Shown here piece by piece: positions 1-7,722 of a stretch of 64,000 bases of DNA. Source of the DNA: Confluentibacter citreus (GTDB lineage Bacteria > Bacteroidota > Bacteroidia > Flavobacteriales > Flavobacteriaceae); contig NZ_NIXN01000009.1 of assembly GCF_002807055.1 (NCBI RefSeq), forward strand, positions 124,001-188,000, given 5' to 3'. The notes under the pieces were generated by a model, which did not search any database, was not told where the DNA came from, and saw only the letters and a list, made by a program, of their open reading frames with translations. Positions within the stretch are counted from its first letter, which is position 1; every line of letters begins with the position of its first letter. Made by a program: the position numbers and the translations under genes.

Positions 1-1
1 T

Positions 2-1330
2 ATCAAGTTAAACGAGATGGATTCCGATTATCCATTTTTTCAAAAAGCCATTAGTGCAGGTTATGGCGGTAACGATTCAAAAAAAATATCGGAACTGGAA
101 CAATTTATTTCAAAATATCCAAACTCCAAACTTCGCGATGATGCCATGTATGAATTGGGCAATTCTTATGTAAAAGCCAATCAAACAGAAAAAGCGATGA
201 CTATGTATGATCGCTTAAACGAAGAATACCGTATGAGTTCGTTTGTACCAAAATCATTATTACGTCAAGGCTTGGTATACTATAATGGAAGTAATAACGA
301 ACAAGCTTTAACGAAGTTTAAAAAAGTAGCAACCGATTTTGCCGGAACTCCCGAAGCGGTTCAAGCGGTATCTACGGCCAGACTTATTTATATTGATATG
401 GGACGTGTGGATGAATATGCGGCCTGGGCTAAAACCTTGGATTTTGTGAATGTTACGGACGCCGATTTAGATAACGCGACGTATGAGGCGGCCGAAAAAC
501 AGTATTTGGATAACAATACCGATAAAGCCATTAAACAATTTAATGGTTATCTAACACAATTCCCTAACGGTCTCCATGCCTTACAAGCGCATTTTTATAT
601 AGCTCAAATGTATTATAAGCAAGGGTTGACAGACAATGCCGCCCCGCATTATAAATTTGTTGCCGAGGCATCACGAAGTGAATTTACGGAAGAAGCCTTA
701 GCGCGTTTGTCACAACATTATTTGGAAGCCAAAAATTGGAATGCCGCCATTCCGCTATTAAAAAGATTGGAAACGGAGGCAAATTTGCCTCAAAACGTGG
801 TATTTGCCCAATCCAATTTGATGAAGGCGCAATACCAACTAGAAAAATATACCGATGCCATTTCTTATGCTGAAAAAGTATTGGAAAATTCAAAAATCGA
901 TAATAAAATCAAGAGCGATGCCCATGTTATTATTGCACGTTCTGCCATTAAAATGAATGATGAAACGAAAGCAAAAGCAGCTTTTGCTAAGGTGGAAGAC
1001 GTAGCAACTGGAGAAACAGCAGCCGAAGCGCTTTATTACAATGCCTACTTTAAAAACAAAGAAGGCAACTTTGAAGCATCCAATACTGCGGTTCAAAGAT
1101 TGGCTAAAGATTTTTCAGGATATAAATATTACAGTGCCAAAGGATTGGTGCTTATGGCTAAGAATTTTTATGCATTAAAAGATGCGTTCCAAGCCACCTA
1201 TATTTTAGAAAGCGTTATTCAGAATTTCCCAGAGTTTACTGATGTGGTTGCCGAAGCCAAAACAGAGTTAAGCAAAATAAAAGCTGAAGAGTCCAAAACA
1301 AATTCATCGGTTCAACCACAAGGCAATTAG
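2..1330 (+). CDS. Tetratricopeptide-repeat protein, 5'-truncated by the window
   Basis: The reading frame is open back to base 2, so only the C-terminal 442 residues are present. The internal ATG at 17 is not a supported start. The protein is built of helical TPR-like units of about 35-40 residues rich in Ala, Tyr and Phe, such as the A-M-Y-E-L-G-N-S-Y and A-I-K-Q-F-N-G-Y-L segments, as in YbgF/BamD-like periplasmic scaffolds. It is followed after 66 bp by an outer-membrane beta-barrel gene on the same strand. This order suggests an envelope role, but that is inference. No catalytic motif is seen. Full length and signal peptide cannot be judged. Confidence 0.85.
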   Translation: MKLNEMDSDYPFFQKAISAGYGGNDSKKISELEQFISKYPNSKLRDDAMYELGNSYVKANQTEKAMTMYDRLNEEYRMSSFVPKSLLRQGLVYYNGSNNEQALTKFKKVATDFAGTPEAVQAVSTARLIYIDMGRVDEYAAWAKTLDFVNVTDADLDNATYEAAEKQYLDNNTDKAIKQFNGYLTQFPNGLHALQAHFYIAQMYYKQGLTDNAAPHYKFVAEASRSEFTEEALARLSQHYLEAKNWNAAIPLLKRLETEANLPQNVVFAQSNLMKAQYQLEKYTDAISYAEKVLENSKIDNKIKSDAHVIIARSAIKMNDETKAKAAFAKVEDVATGETAAEALYYNAYFKNKEGNFEASNTAVQRLAKDFSGYKYYSAKGLVLMAKNFYALKDAFQATYILESVIQNFPEFTDVVAEAKTELSKIKAEESKTNSSVQPQGN

Positions 1331-1332
1331 TT

Positions 1333-1393
1333 TTGTTAGTCGTGAATCGTGAAACGGGAGTCAATATCGTAAATCATAAATCGTAAATAAAAA
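1333..1393. repeat. Short-word repeat spacer
   Basis: Between the TPR and beta-barrel genes the spacer is made of drifting copies of the words cgtgaatcgtgaaac and cgtaaatcataaatcg, with a period of about 8 bp. It is one of several such spacers in the window, each with its own word. No gene or terminator is seen here. Confidence 0.6.
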
Positions 1394-1396
1394 AAT

Positions 1397-3130
1397 ATGC
1401 GTCAGCACATAAAAAATATCATATTACTAGTAGTAACATTAAATATATCGGTATCATTTGCTCAAGATAGAGAAAAAGACACCATCAGAACAGGGGTTAT
1501 AGATGTTGTAAGGCCTTATACACCTTCCATATCGGATGCATTTAAGGTAAAGGAAACCCCAAATTTAGACGATGATGCCACCACTAAAAAAAAGGAAATA
1601 AAGTATAATATTTTTTCAATTCCAGTGGCATCAACCTTTACGCCTGCTAAAGGAAAAGCGGCCGTTGTAGAACAAAAAGCTCCCGAAAAAATATTTGATA
1701 ATTATGCAACGTTGGGTGTAGGTACCTATACCACCATTTTGGGTGAGGTATATGTAAGCCATGCGTTGAGTAGAACGGAAAGCTTTGGGGGTTATATCAG
1801 TCATCATTCGTCGCAAGGTGGCATTGAAAATTTAGTGTTTGATGACAACTTTTCAAATTCAAAGCTTAATTTAAATTACGGGTCACATTTAAGGGATTTA
1901 TCTTGGAATATAGAGGCTGGAGCTCAGCACCAAAACTATAATTGGTATGGTGTTCCGGAATTTCAATTGGATGAAGCTGAAACCGACCAAATTTTTGTAG
2001 GCCATTCCTTTTTTGGAGCGCATTTAGGTAGTGATATTTCATTTCATGATACCTACATAAATTCCGCGAATGTGTTTTTTAGACGCTTTGGAGATAACCG
2101 AGGTTCTGGCGAAAATAGGTTTACGGCGCAAATAAAAGCAGATATCCCTATTAATGGCGATGAAGAATTGGCCACGGTTTTAAAGTTCGATTATTTAGGA
2201 GGTGATTTTGATAGGAGATATGAACTAAATGAAGCATTAAAATATGGCAACTTTTTTGTGGGATTATCATCTGCTTATGAAATGAAACAAGATGATTTAA
2301 CCATTAATTTAGGAGCTTCAGTTTTTTATTTGAATGACACCCAAGGTAGTGACAACAAAATATTTATCTATCCAAATATAACCGCAACATATCGTTTGGT
2401 TAACGATATTTTAATTGCTTATGGTGGTATTCAAGGGGATTTAATTCAAAATTCTTATTATGGTTTTGCGAGTGAAAACCCCTTTGTGTCTCCAACCTTA
2501 TATATTCAGCCAACCGATCAATTGTACAATGCGTTTGTGGGGTTGAAAGGAAAAGTGTCCAGTCATGTGAGTTATAACTTTAATGGTAGATACATTTCAG
2601 ATAGAAATAAGGCCTTATTCAGAAATAATGAGATAACATCCAATAGCGCTCAAGATTATTCTTACGGAAACTCCTTTGGCATTGTTTATGACGATGTAAA
2701 AACCTATAGTGTGGCTGGTGAAATTAATGTAGATGTCAATAGAAACTTTACCTTAGGCATGAAGGCAGAATATTTTGATTATTCGTCCGATACACAAGCT
2801 GAGGCATGGAATTTACCGGATTTTAAAGGCTCAGTATTTTTAGATTATCAAATAAGCGATAAGTGGTATGCTGGAGCTAATTTATTTTACATTGGCGAAC
2901 GTAAAGACCAACTGTATTTAAATGATGGTTTCACGGTAGCTTCACCATTTACGGTAACTTTAGATAGTTATTTTGATGCCAATGCGCATATTGGGTATCA
3001 CATTAACGATCAATTATCGGTATTTGCCAAAGGCAATAACTTAGCGAATCAAGGGTACCAACGTTGGCAAAATTTCCCGGTACAGAGTATTCAGTTTTTA
3101 GCTGGGGCGACTTATAAGTTTGATTTTTGA
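1397..3130 (+). CDS. Outer-membrane beta-barrel protein, TonB-dependent-receptor-like
   Basis: This 577-residue protein has a clear signal peptide (about residues 1-22, ending S-F-A-Q). Long runs of alternating aromatic/polar beta-strands follow, and the chain ends in G-A-T-Y-K-F-D-F, a typical outer-membrane barrel terminus. It is short for a full TonB-dependent receptor and I see no complete plug domain. It may therefore be a receptor-like porin rather than a true TonB-dependent transporter. It lies directly downstream of the TPR gene on the same strand, so co-expression is likely. The ligand is unknown. The early segment V-R-P-Y-T-P-S-I-S-D-A-F resembles that of uncharacterised flavobacterial barrel proteins, from recollection only. 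Confidence 0.75.
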   Translation: MRQHIKNIILLVVTLNISVSFAQDREKDTIRTGVIDVVRPYTPSISDAFKVKETPNLDDDATTKKKEIKYNIFSIPVASTFTPAKGKAAVVEQKAPEKIFDNYATLGVGTYTTILGEVYVSHALSRTESFGGYISHHSSQGGIENLVFDDNFSNSKLNLNYGSHLRDLSWNIEAGAQHQNYNWYGVPEFQLDEAETDQIFVGHSFFGAHLGSDISFHDTYINSANVFFRRFGDNRGSGENRFTAQIKADIPINGDEELATVLKFDYLGGDFDRRYELNEALKYGNFFVGLSSAYEMKQDDLTINLGASVFYLNDTQGSDNKIFIYPNITATYRLVNDILIAYGGIQGDLIQNSYYGFASENPFVSPTLYIQPTDQLYNAFVGLKGKVSSHVSYNFNGRYISDRNKALFRNNEITSNSAQDYSYGNSFGIVYDDVKTYSVAGEINVDVNRNFTLGMKAEYFDYSSDTQAEAWNLPDFKGSVFLDYQISDKWYAGANLFYIGERKDQLYLNDGFTVASPFTVTLDSYFDANAHIGYHINDQLSVFAKGNNLANQGYQRWQNFPVQSIQFLAGATYKFDF

Positions 3131-3140
3131 CGCTTGGCTC

Positions 3141-3161
3141 ACCCGGAACTTGTTTCCGGGT
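3141..3161. terminator. Hairpin after the beta-barrel gene
   Basis: ACCCGGAA (3141-3148) pairs perfectly with TTCCGGGT (3154-3161) across a 5-base loop, 11 bp after the barrel stop codon. The following tcttatt is only a weak T tract, so it may be a dispersed palindrome that also terminates transcription. Confidence 0.5.
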
Positions 3162-3178
3162 CTTATTGATATCTTATA

Positions 3179-3198
3179 ATTCCCGCGAAAGCAGGAAT
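3179..3198. repeat. Dispersed palindrome, attcc(c/t)gc type
   Basis: ATTCCCGC-gaaa-GCAGGAAT is a near-perfect 8-bp inverted repeat with a 4-base loop. A close relative lies at 52837-52856. It sits between the barrel gene and the DUF1287 gene. Confidence 0.55.
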
Positions 3199-3224
3199 CT
3201 CATCAATTGAAATTCATTGTTTAA

Positions 3225-3809
3225 ATGAAAAAGATATTCTTTATCATTTTATTTCTCTGTTTTAATTTTTGTATTTCACAGGAAGTAATTCAAACATTAA
3301 ATCTTTCAGATGCTGCTTTAGAATTAACTAAACATAAAGTAGTTTATGACCCTAGTTATTTTTCGATTAATTATCCTAATGGAGATGTTCCAAGTGATAA
3401 AGGCGTTTGCACAGACGTTATAATTAGAGCTTATAGGAAATTGGGTATTGATTTACAAAAAGAAGTTCATGAAGATATGAAAGCCCATTTCAAGTTGTAT
3501 CCCAAGATATGGGGGTTGAAAACACCAGATAAGAATATAGATCATAGACGAGTTCCAAATTTAATGACTTATTTTGAACGTAAAGGGGCTACTAAACCAA
3601 TAACTAATAGCGCTAAAGATTATATGCCTGGAGATATTGTTTGTTGGAATTTAGGAGGAACCATAACACATATTGGAATTGTAGTCAATAAGAAATCAAA
3701 CGATGGAAAAAGATATTTGATTGTTCACAATATTGGTGGAGGGCAAGTTTTAGAGGATTGTTTGTTTAAGTTTAAAATAATTGGTCATTATAAACTCAAA
3801 CCAACCTAG
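3225..3809 (+). CDS. DUF1287 secreted protein, NlpC/P60-like
   Basis: A 194-residue protein with a signal peptide (about 1-19, ending C-I-S-Q). The pattern S-D-K-G-V-C62-T-D-V followed by G-D-I-V-C-W-N and T-H149-I-G-I-V is that of the DUF1287 family, which is related to papain-like NlpC/P60 amidases. Cys62 and His149 are the probable catalytic pair. The substrate is probably a peptide or amide in the periplasm or cell wall, but none is proven for this family. Its 3' end overlaps the 3' end of the convergent methyltransferase gene by 14 bp. Confidence 0.8.
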   Translation: MKKIFFIILFLCFNFCISQEVIQTLNLSDAALELTKHKVVYDPSYFSINYPNGDVPSDKGVCTDVIIRAYRKLGIDLQKEVHEDMKAHFKLYPKIWGLKTPDKNIDHRRVPNLMTYFERKGATKPITNSAKDYMPGDIVCWNLGGTITHIGIVVNKKSNDGKRYLIVHNIGGGQVLEDCLFKFKIIGHYKLKPT

Positions 3810-4512
3810 CCAAATAATCAAAATGCCCACCCTCCAATACCAATTCACATTTCAAACTAACGGTATCACAAGCCAGTTTTAAAGTATCAAAATCTAAATA
3901 CAACCATTTCATAGGCGTTTCTTCCTCACCTTTGTAGCTTAAATAATAATCGAGTTCACCATAATAATTAGAATGCGCATCCATCCAAAAACCGCCATCT
4001 TCATCTTCGTACATATATTTAATATCTGAAGAATCGATTAAAATCTGTCCGTTAGGTTTTAGCAGACTTTTTAAATGAGTTAGATATTTAGACACTTGAG
4101 ACAGTTCTTGAAAGATGCCTGTACCATTCATCAACAACAAAATAGTATCGAATGTTTCGGTTTCATCTAAAATATTTTTGACTTCTATATTGTTAAGACC
4201 TCGAAGTTTAGCAACTTCAATAGCACCTTTTGAAATATCAACGGCTTTGACATTAAAGCCTTTTTTCTGTAAATACAAGCTATGGTTTCCTGCGCCGCAG
4301 CCCACATCCAAAACAGAACCTTTAGCCAATTGCAATGCTTTTTTTTCTAGTTTGGGCATGTCTTTAAAATCCCGAAACAGATAGGGAAGTGGCAAATCAT
4401 CTTCCTCAGAAATATTGGTGGACGTGATAAGGTCTTCGGTATAATGTCCGTTTTGGTAATCTAATAAAGCACGTCCAAATAGGTCTTTCATCAAAATATT
4501 ATTTTTTTCCAT
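3796..4512 (-). CDS. Class I SAM-dependent methyltransferase
   Basis: A Rossmann-fold methyltransferase shown by the motif I segment V-L-D-V-G-C-G-A-G-N-H, the acidic end of strand 2 (V-K-A-V-D-I-S), and a later strand with I-L-L-L-M-N-G-T-G. The substrate cannot be inferred. Two starts are possible, 4545 and 4512. I prefer 4512 (M-E-K-N-N), because the extra 11 residues would be encoded largely by a perfect palindrome at 4511-4530 that resembles the intergenic palindromes elsewhere in the window. The gene is convergent with the DUF1287 gene and divergent from the cysteine-cluster gene. Confidence 0.85.
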   Translation of the reverse strand: MEKNNILMKDLFGRALLDYQNGHYTEDLITSTNISEEDDLPLPYLFRDFKDMPKLEKKALQLAKGSVLDVGCGAGNHSLYLQKKGFNVKAVDISKGAIEVAKLRGLNNIEVKNILDETETFDTILLLMNGTGIFQELSQVSKYLTHLKSLLKPNGQILIDSSDIKYMYEDEDGGFWMDAHSNYYGELDYYLSYKGEEETPMKWLYLDFDTLKLACDTVSLKCELVLEGGHFDYLARLV

Positions 4513-4530
4513 TTCCGTGAAGACGGAAAT
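4511..4530. repeat. Palindrome over the methyltransferase start
   Basis: ATTTCCGT-gaag-ACGGAAAT is a perfect 8-bp inverted repeat with a 4-base loop. It overlaps the downstream candidate start codon (4510-4512) of the methyltransferase gene. It could act as a hairpin in the leader. Confidence 0.6.
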
Positions 4531-4596
4531 CTTTTTATTTATCATTCCAATCTTAAAGGATTACTTCCATCCTAACTTCTCCATACAAATTTCTCA

Positions 4597-4667
4597 TACT
4601 TCGAAAATCACTCGAAGTGACATTTGAGTTGTTAATGGTGTTTTTAGTTAGCCTGTCAGTTCGAGTG
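4597..4667. repeat. Dispersed repeat, copy 1 of 2
   Basis: About 70 bp containing tcgaaaatcactcgaagtga and ttagcctgtcagttcgagtg is nearly identical to 14798-14870. It fills the divergent spacer upstream of the cysteine-cluster gene. It is followed by the tatcgagaac motif that also follows copy 2. Confidence 0.8.
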
Positions 4668-4714
4668 TCCCAATTTTTATCGGGATGTATCGAGAACTTT
4701 ATTATTTTTACACC

Positions 4715-5209
4715 ATGCAAAACACCATCAATAATCTTCCAAAACTTGCCAAAGATAAACATAACGAAAGCAAAAAATTCTTTGAGAAGCTAAAAAATAA
4801 GCCGCCAAAGAATTTGGATTACGTCATGGAAGAATTGCACGAAGCTGAGTTTAAAAGGACAGATTGTTTGCAATGTGCCAATTGTTGCAAAACCACAGGG
4901 CCTTTATTTACTGATAAGGATATTGAGCGCATTGCCAAGTATTTTAAACTAAAACCACAGCAGTTTATCACTCAGTATTTACGCATTGATGAAGACAACG
5001 ATTACGTGTTGCAAAGTGTCCCTTGTACGTTTTTGGGAGCGGATAATTATTGTTCTATCTATGACGTCCGACCAAAAGCTTGCCAAGAATTTCCGCATAC
5101 CGACAGAAAAAAGTTTCAACAAATCTCAAATCTTACTCTAAAAAATGTGGCTATTTGCCCAGCAGCTTTTAATATTGTTGAGGAGATGAAACGACGTATT
5201 AAACTTTAG
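4715..5209 (+). CDS. YkgJ-type cysteine-cluster protein
   Basis: The protein carries the metal-binding cysteine pattern of the YkgJ/UPF0153 family: C-L-Q-C-A-N-C-C near the start, then V-P-C-T-F-L, N-Y-C-S-I-Y-D-V-R-P-K-A-C and a final I-C-P-A. These ligate zinc or an iron-sulfur cluster. The biochemical role is unknown. I chose the ATG at 4715 (M-Q-N-T) over the in-frame ATG at 4685, because the bases before 4715 belong to a dispersed repeat and include a promoter-like tattttta. The 164-residue length fits the family. Confidence 0.85.
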   Translation: MQNTINNLPKLAKDKHNESKKFFEKLKNKPPKNLDYVMEELHEAEFKRTDCLQCANCCKTTGPLFTDKDIERIAKYFKLKPQQFITQYLRIDEDNDYVLQSVPCTFLGADNYCSIYDVRPKACQEFPHTDRKKFQQISNLTLKNVAICPAAFNIVEEMKRRIKL

Positions 5210-5390
5210 TTTTCAGTCTCAGTATTCTGTCACTTCGAGTGGATTTGCGAAGTATGACGGAGCAAATTTGTATCGAGAAGCTAACTTAACTACAATTTGA
5301 TTTACTGACTTCGACTGCGCTCAGTCTGACAGAAAATCGAACTGACAAACGATTTTAATTTTCAGTCTCTGTCTCAGTTTCAGTCTTCTA
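5210..5390. repeat. Composite repeat spacer
   Basis: The 181-bp spacer holds three things. First, a gtcacttcgagtg...tatcgagaag element (5228-5280) related to those at 4.6 and 14.8 kb. Second, the palindromic element cttcgactgcgctcag (5309-5324), whose 16-bp core recurs inside the alpha-2-macroglobulin gene at 44893-44908. Third, a short-word tract of cagtctctgtctcagtttc (about 5356-5395) running into the hydrolase stop codon. No gene is seen. Confidence 0.7.
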
Positions 5391-6461
5391 TCAGTTTTCA
5401 TCAACAAAAACAGCTTCCAACTCTTTTCCAAATGAATCCATACTAATACCGGATTTGTTGGTTAAAACCGTGATAACCACATCTTCTTCAGGGAAAATCA
5501 TTAAAATACTGGAAGCACCAACACCGCCACCAGTGTGAAAATATTTAGGGGTATTGTGTTCCGTTTTTCCTACCGAAAAACCAATGCCATAGCCCGTTAG
5601 GTTGCCATTTTTTAATCGTTGCGACGTTACCAGTTGTGCAAGTGATTCTTTGGAAATAAGCGTTGGCGAAATAAGTTCATGCCCAAACCTTACAATATCT
5701 TCTGAAGTTGATAAAAAACCACCACCGGCTATTTTATATTCGTTGGCAACTGGATTGGATAAAATACGCTTTGTTCTGTAAAAATTAGTGGTGTTGGGTG
5801 GGATAGCATTTGAGGCATCCATAGTGGTATTGTCCATTTTTAAAGGAATTAAAATGGAATCCCTTACCATCGCATAAAAGTCCTTATTCGTTGCTTTTTG
5901 CATCACTTCGCTTAGTAACACATAACCCAAAGAGTTATAATGAAAACTGGTGGAAGGTTCAAATAAAAGGGGATCGTTCTTAAAAATCTCCAACCCTTCG
6001 GTAATGGTCATTCGTTTATTTAATTTGAATTCATCATCAGTAGTATGCCTAATACCAGCCAAATGCCCGCCTAATTGTCTAGCTGTAAAGTCATATTCTT
6101 TTTTCGGATAATCAGGTAAATACTTGTAAATGCTGGTGTCTAAATCAATCATCTTATCTTCAGCCAATTTAGCAAGCATCACGGCCGTTATGGTTTTAGA
6201 AATACTAGCAATTCTAAACAAGGTCAAACTTGGGTTTATTGGGACTGTTGGTTTTCGTTTACCATACCCAAATCCTTCCGACCAAATAATCTCTCCGCCT
6301 TTGGAAACCGAAATCGCCATGCCGGGAACGTGTTGGCTTTTTAAAAATTTTTTAGCCTTTTTTCTGGCGATACTTACTTTTTGTTGCGTAGGATTATCAA
6401 TATGTTGACTAAAGCCTAAAGAGGTTAATAGTAACATTAGAGAGGCAATAATTCGCTTCAT
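5391..6461 (-). CDS. Secreted beta-lactamase-fold serine hydrolase (AmiE-like candidate)
   Basis: A 356-residue exported protein (signal peptide 1-19, ending L-G-F-S-Q) with the class C beta-lactamase/PBP signature: S86-I-S-K89 nucleophile motif, F-H-Y-N-S-L-G-Y (about 173-180) and F-H-T-G-G-G near 313. It overlaps the upstream namZ-like gene by one base (TAATG), so the two are translationally coupled. In Bacillus subtilis a beta-lactamase-fold muropeptide amidase, AmiE (YbbE), is encoded with NamZ and NagZ. By analogy this enzyme may cleave peptides from muropeptides, but esterase or D-peptidase activity is equally compatible with the motifs. Confidence 0.85.
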   Translation of the reverse strand: MKRIIASLMLLLTSLGFSQHIDNPTQQKVSIARKKAKKFLKSQHVPGMAISVSKGGEIIWSEGFGYGKRKPTVPINPSLTLFRIASISKTITAVMLAKLAEDKMIDLDTSIYKYLPDYPKKEYDFTARQLGGHLAGIRHTTDDEFKLNKRMTITEGLEIFKNDPLLFEPSTSFHYNSLGYVLLSEVMQKATNKDFYAMVRDSILIPLKMDNTTMDASNAIPPNTTNFYRTKRILSNPVANEYKIAGGGFLSTSEDIVRFGHELISPTLISKESLAQLVTSQRLKNGNLTGYGIGFSVGKTEHNTPKYFHTGGGVGASSILMIFPEEDVVITVLTNKSGISMDSFGKELEAVFVDEN

Positions 6462-7714
6462 TAATTATAAATTAAATATTTTTTACGTGTATTTTTAAAA
6501 GTTTCAAGTCCTTGTTGCCAAGTAGCTTTAATTTGTTCCTCAGTTAAACCTGCTTCAATTTGCTTTTGAAGTTTGGCCGTACCAGCATGTGTTGTGAAAT
6601 TAGCAGTGTTAAAAACTTTCGATTTATCAGAGGCATTGTTATAGGCTTTTATGAGCCATTTTAAGCTGACTTCATTTGTTGTTTTATCATTTTTTAAATC
6701 TTCACCATAACAAAGTATACCTTTATGCTTTGGGTTTTTAGCACCAAAATTTTCGACTGGCGTATATGTGAATGTAAATACAGATTTATTCAAAAACGGC
6801 GCACCATACCTCTGGAATTGAAACTCGGTGCCACGACCTGCATTGATGGTGGTGCCTTCAAACAAACCAAGACTCGGGTATAATCTTATGGATTGATCGT
6901 TTGGAAGGTTTGGCGAAGGCCTAATCGGTAAACTGTATGACATGTTGTGGTTGTAATTTTTAACGGGAATCACGGTAATTTGGCATTGCACACCATTTTT
7001 TAACCATTTTTCACCATTAATCATTTTTGCATATTCACCAATAGTCATGCCATGTACTAACGGAATTGGGTGCATCCCTAAAAAACTTTGGTTTTCAATC
7101 TCTAAAGTGGGGCCATCAACATAACTGCCATTCGGATTGGGCCGGTCTAAAATAATCAAAGGGATATTCGCTTCGGCACAAGCTTCCATAACGTAATGCA
7201 GGGTAGAAATATAGGTGTAAAAACGAACGCCGACATCTTGCAAGTCAAAAACCATGATGTCTACATTGGATAAGTCTTCCGATTTTGGTTTTCTGTGTTC
7301 GCCATGAAGCGACACAATGGATAATCCTGTTTTGGCATCCTTACTATCATTAACAAGTTCGCCAGCATCTGCAGTTCCACGAAAACCATGTTCAGGAGAA
7401 AACACTTTAGAAATTTTAATGTTTAACGCCAACAACGAATCCACCAAATGCGTATAGTTCTTACCATTTGATTTAAATACCACACTCGTTGGATTTGCAA
7501 CGATACCAATACGTTTTCCTTGAAGTAGAGATATGTATGTTTCGGTCTGGTTGGCACCGGTTATTATGGGTCTTGGATCTTGGGTCTTGGATCTTGGGTC
7601 TATAGTCTTTTGTCTATCGTCTCCCGTCTTCGTCGTGTTCCCACAAGAAATAAGTATTAAAACAATTCCGATAGTTATCGGGAAAACTGTATTTTTGAGA
7701 ACATTAAACCACAT
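6461..7714 (-). CDS. namZ: DUF1343 lipoprotein, exo-N-acetylmuramidase NamZ family
   Basis: A 417-residue DUF1343 protein. The hallmark segments are present: G-K-R-I-G-I-V-A-N-P-T-S, S-P-E-H-G-F-R-G, D-L-Q-D-V-G-V-R-F-Y-T-Y, L-D-R-P-N-P and N-A-G-R-G-T-E. Characterised members (B. subtilis NamZ/YbbC) release terminal MurNAc from peptidoglycan fragments. The signal peptide ends in the lipobox L-I-S-C, so a lipoprotein is predicted. It is the first gene of a two-gene operon with the serine hydrolase. Oddly, the signal peptide segment F-P-I-T-I-G lies over a dispersed palindrome and the linker (about residues 31-52) is encoded by a short-word tandem repeat, as if intergenic repeats had become coding. 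Confidence 0.85.
   Translation of the reverse strand: MWFNVLKNTVFPITIGIVLILISCGNTTKTGDDRQKTIDPRSKTQDPRPIITGANQTETYISLLQGKRIGIVANPTSVVFKSNGKNYTHLVDSLLALNIKISKVFSPEHGFRGTADAGELVNDSKDAKTGLSIVSLHGEHRKPKSEDLSNVDIMVFDLQDVGVRFYTYISTLHYVMEACAEANIPLIILDRPNPNGSYVDGPTLEIENQSFLGMHPIPLVHGMTIGEYAKMINGEKWLKNGVQCQITVIPVKNYNHNMSYSLPIRPSPNLPNDQSIRLYPSLGLFEGTTINAGRGTEFQFQRYGAPFLNKSVFTFTYTPVENFGAKNPKHKGILCYGEDLKNDKTTNEVSLKWLIKAYNNASDKSKVFNTANFTTHAGTAKLQKQIEAGLTEEQIKATWQQGLETFKNTRKKYLIYN
7567..7621. repeat. Short-word tandem repeat inside namZ
   Basis: Copies of the word gtcttggatcttgg followed by drifting variants (gtctatagtc, gtctatcgtc) lie in the namZ gene, encoding the linker after the lipobox. The structure matches the short-word spacers seen between genes elsewhere, but here it is in frame. 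Confidence 0.7.
7690..7697 (+). promoter_or_regulatory. Candidate -7 box for the LolC/E-type gene
   Basis: TATTTTTG matches the Bacteroidota -7 consensus TAnnTTTG, 25 bp before the permease start and inside the first codons of the divergent namZ. A palindrome, ccgatagttatcgg (7668-7681), lies just upstream. No clear -33 TTTG is visible. Confidence 0.4.
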
Positions 7715-7722
7715 ATCTAAAT

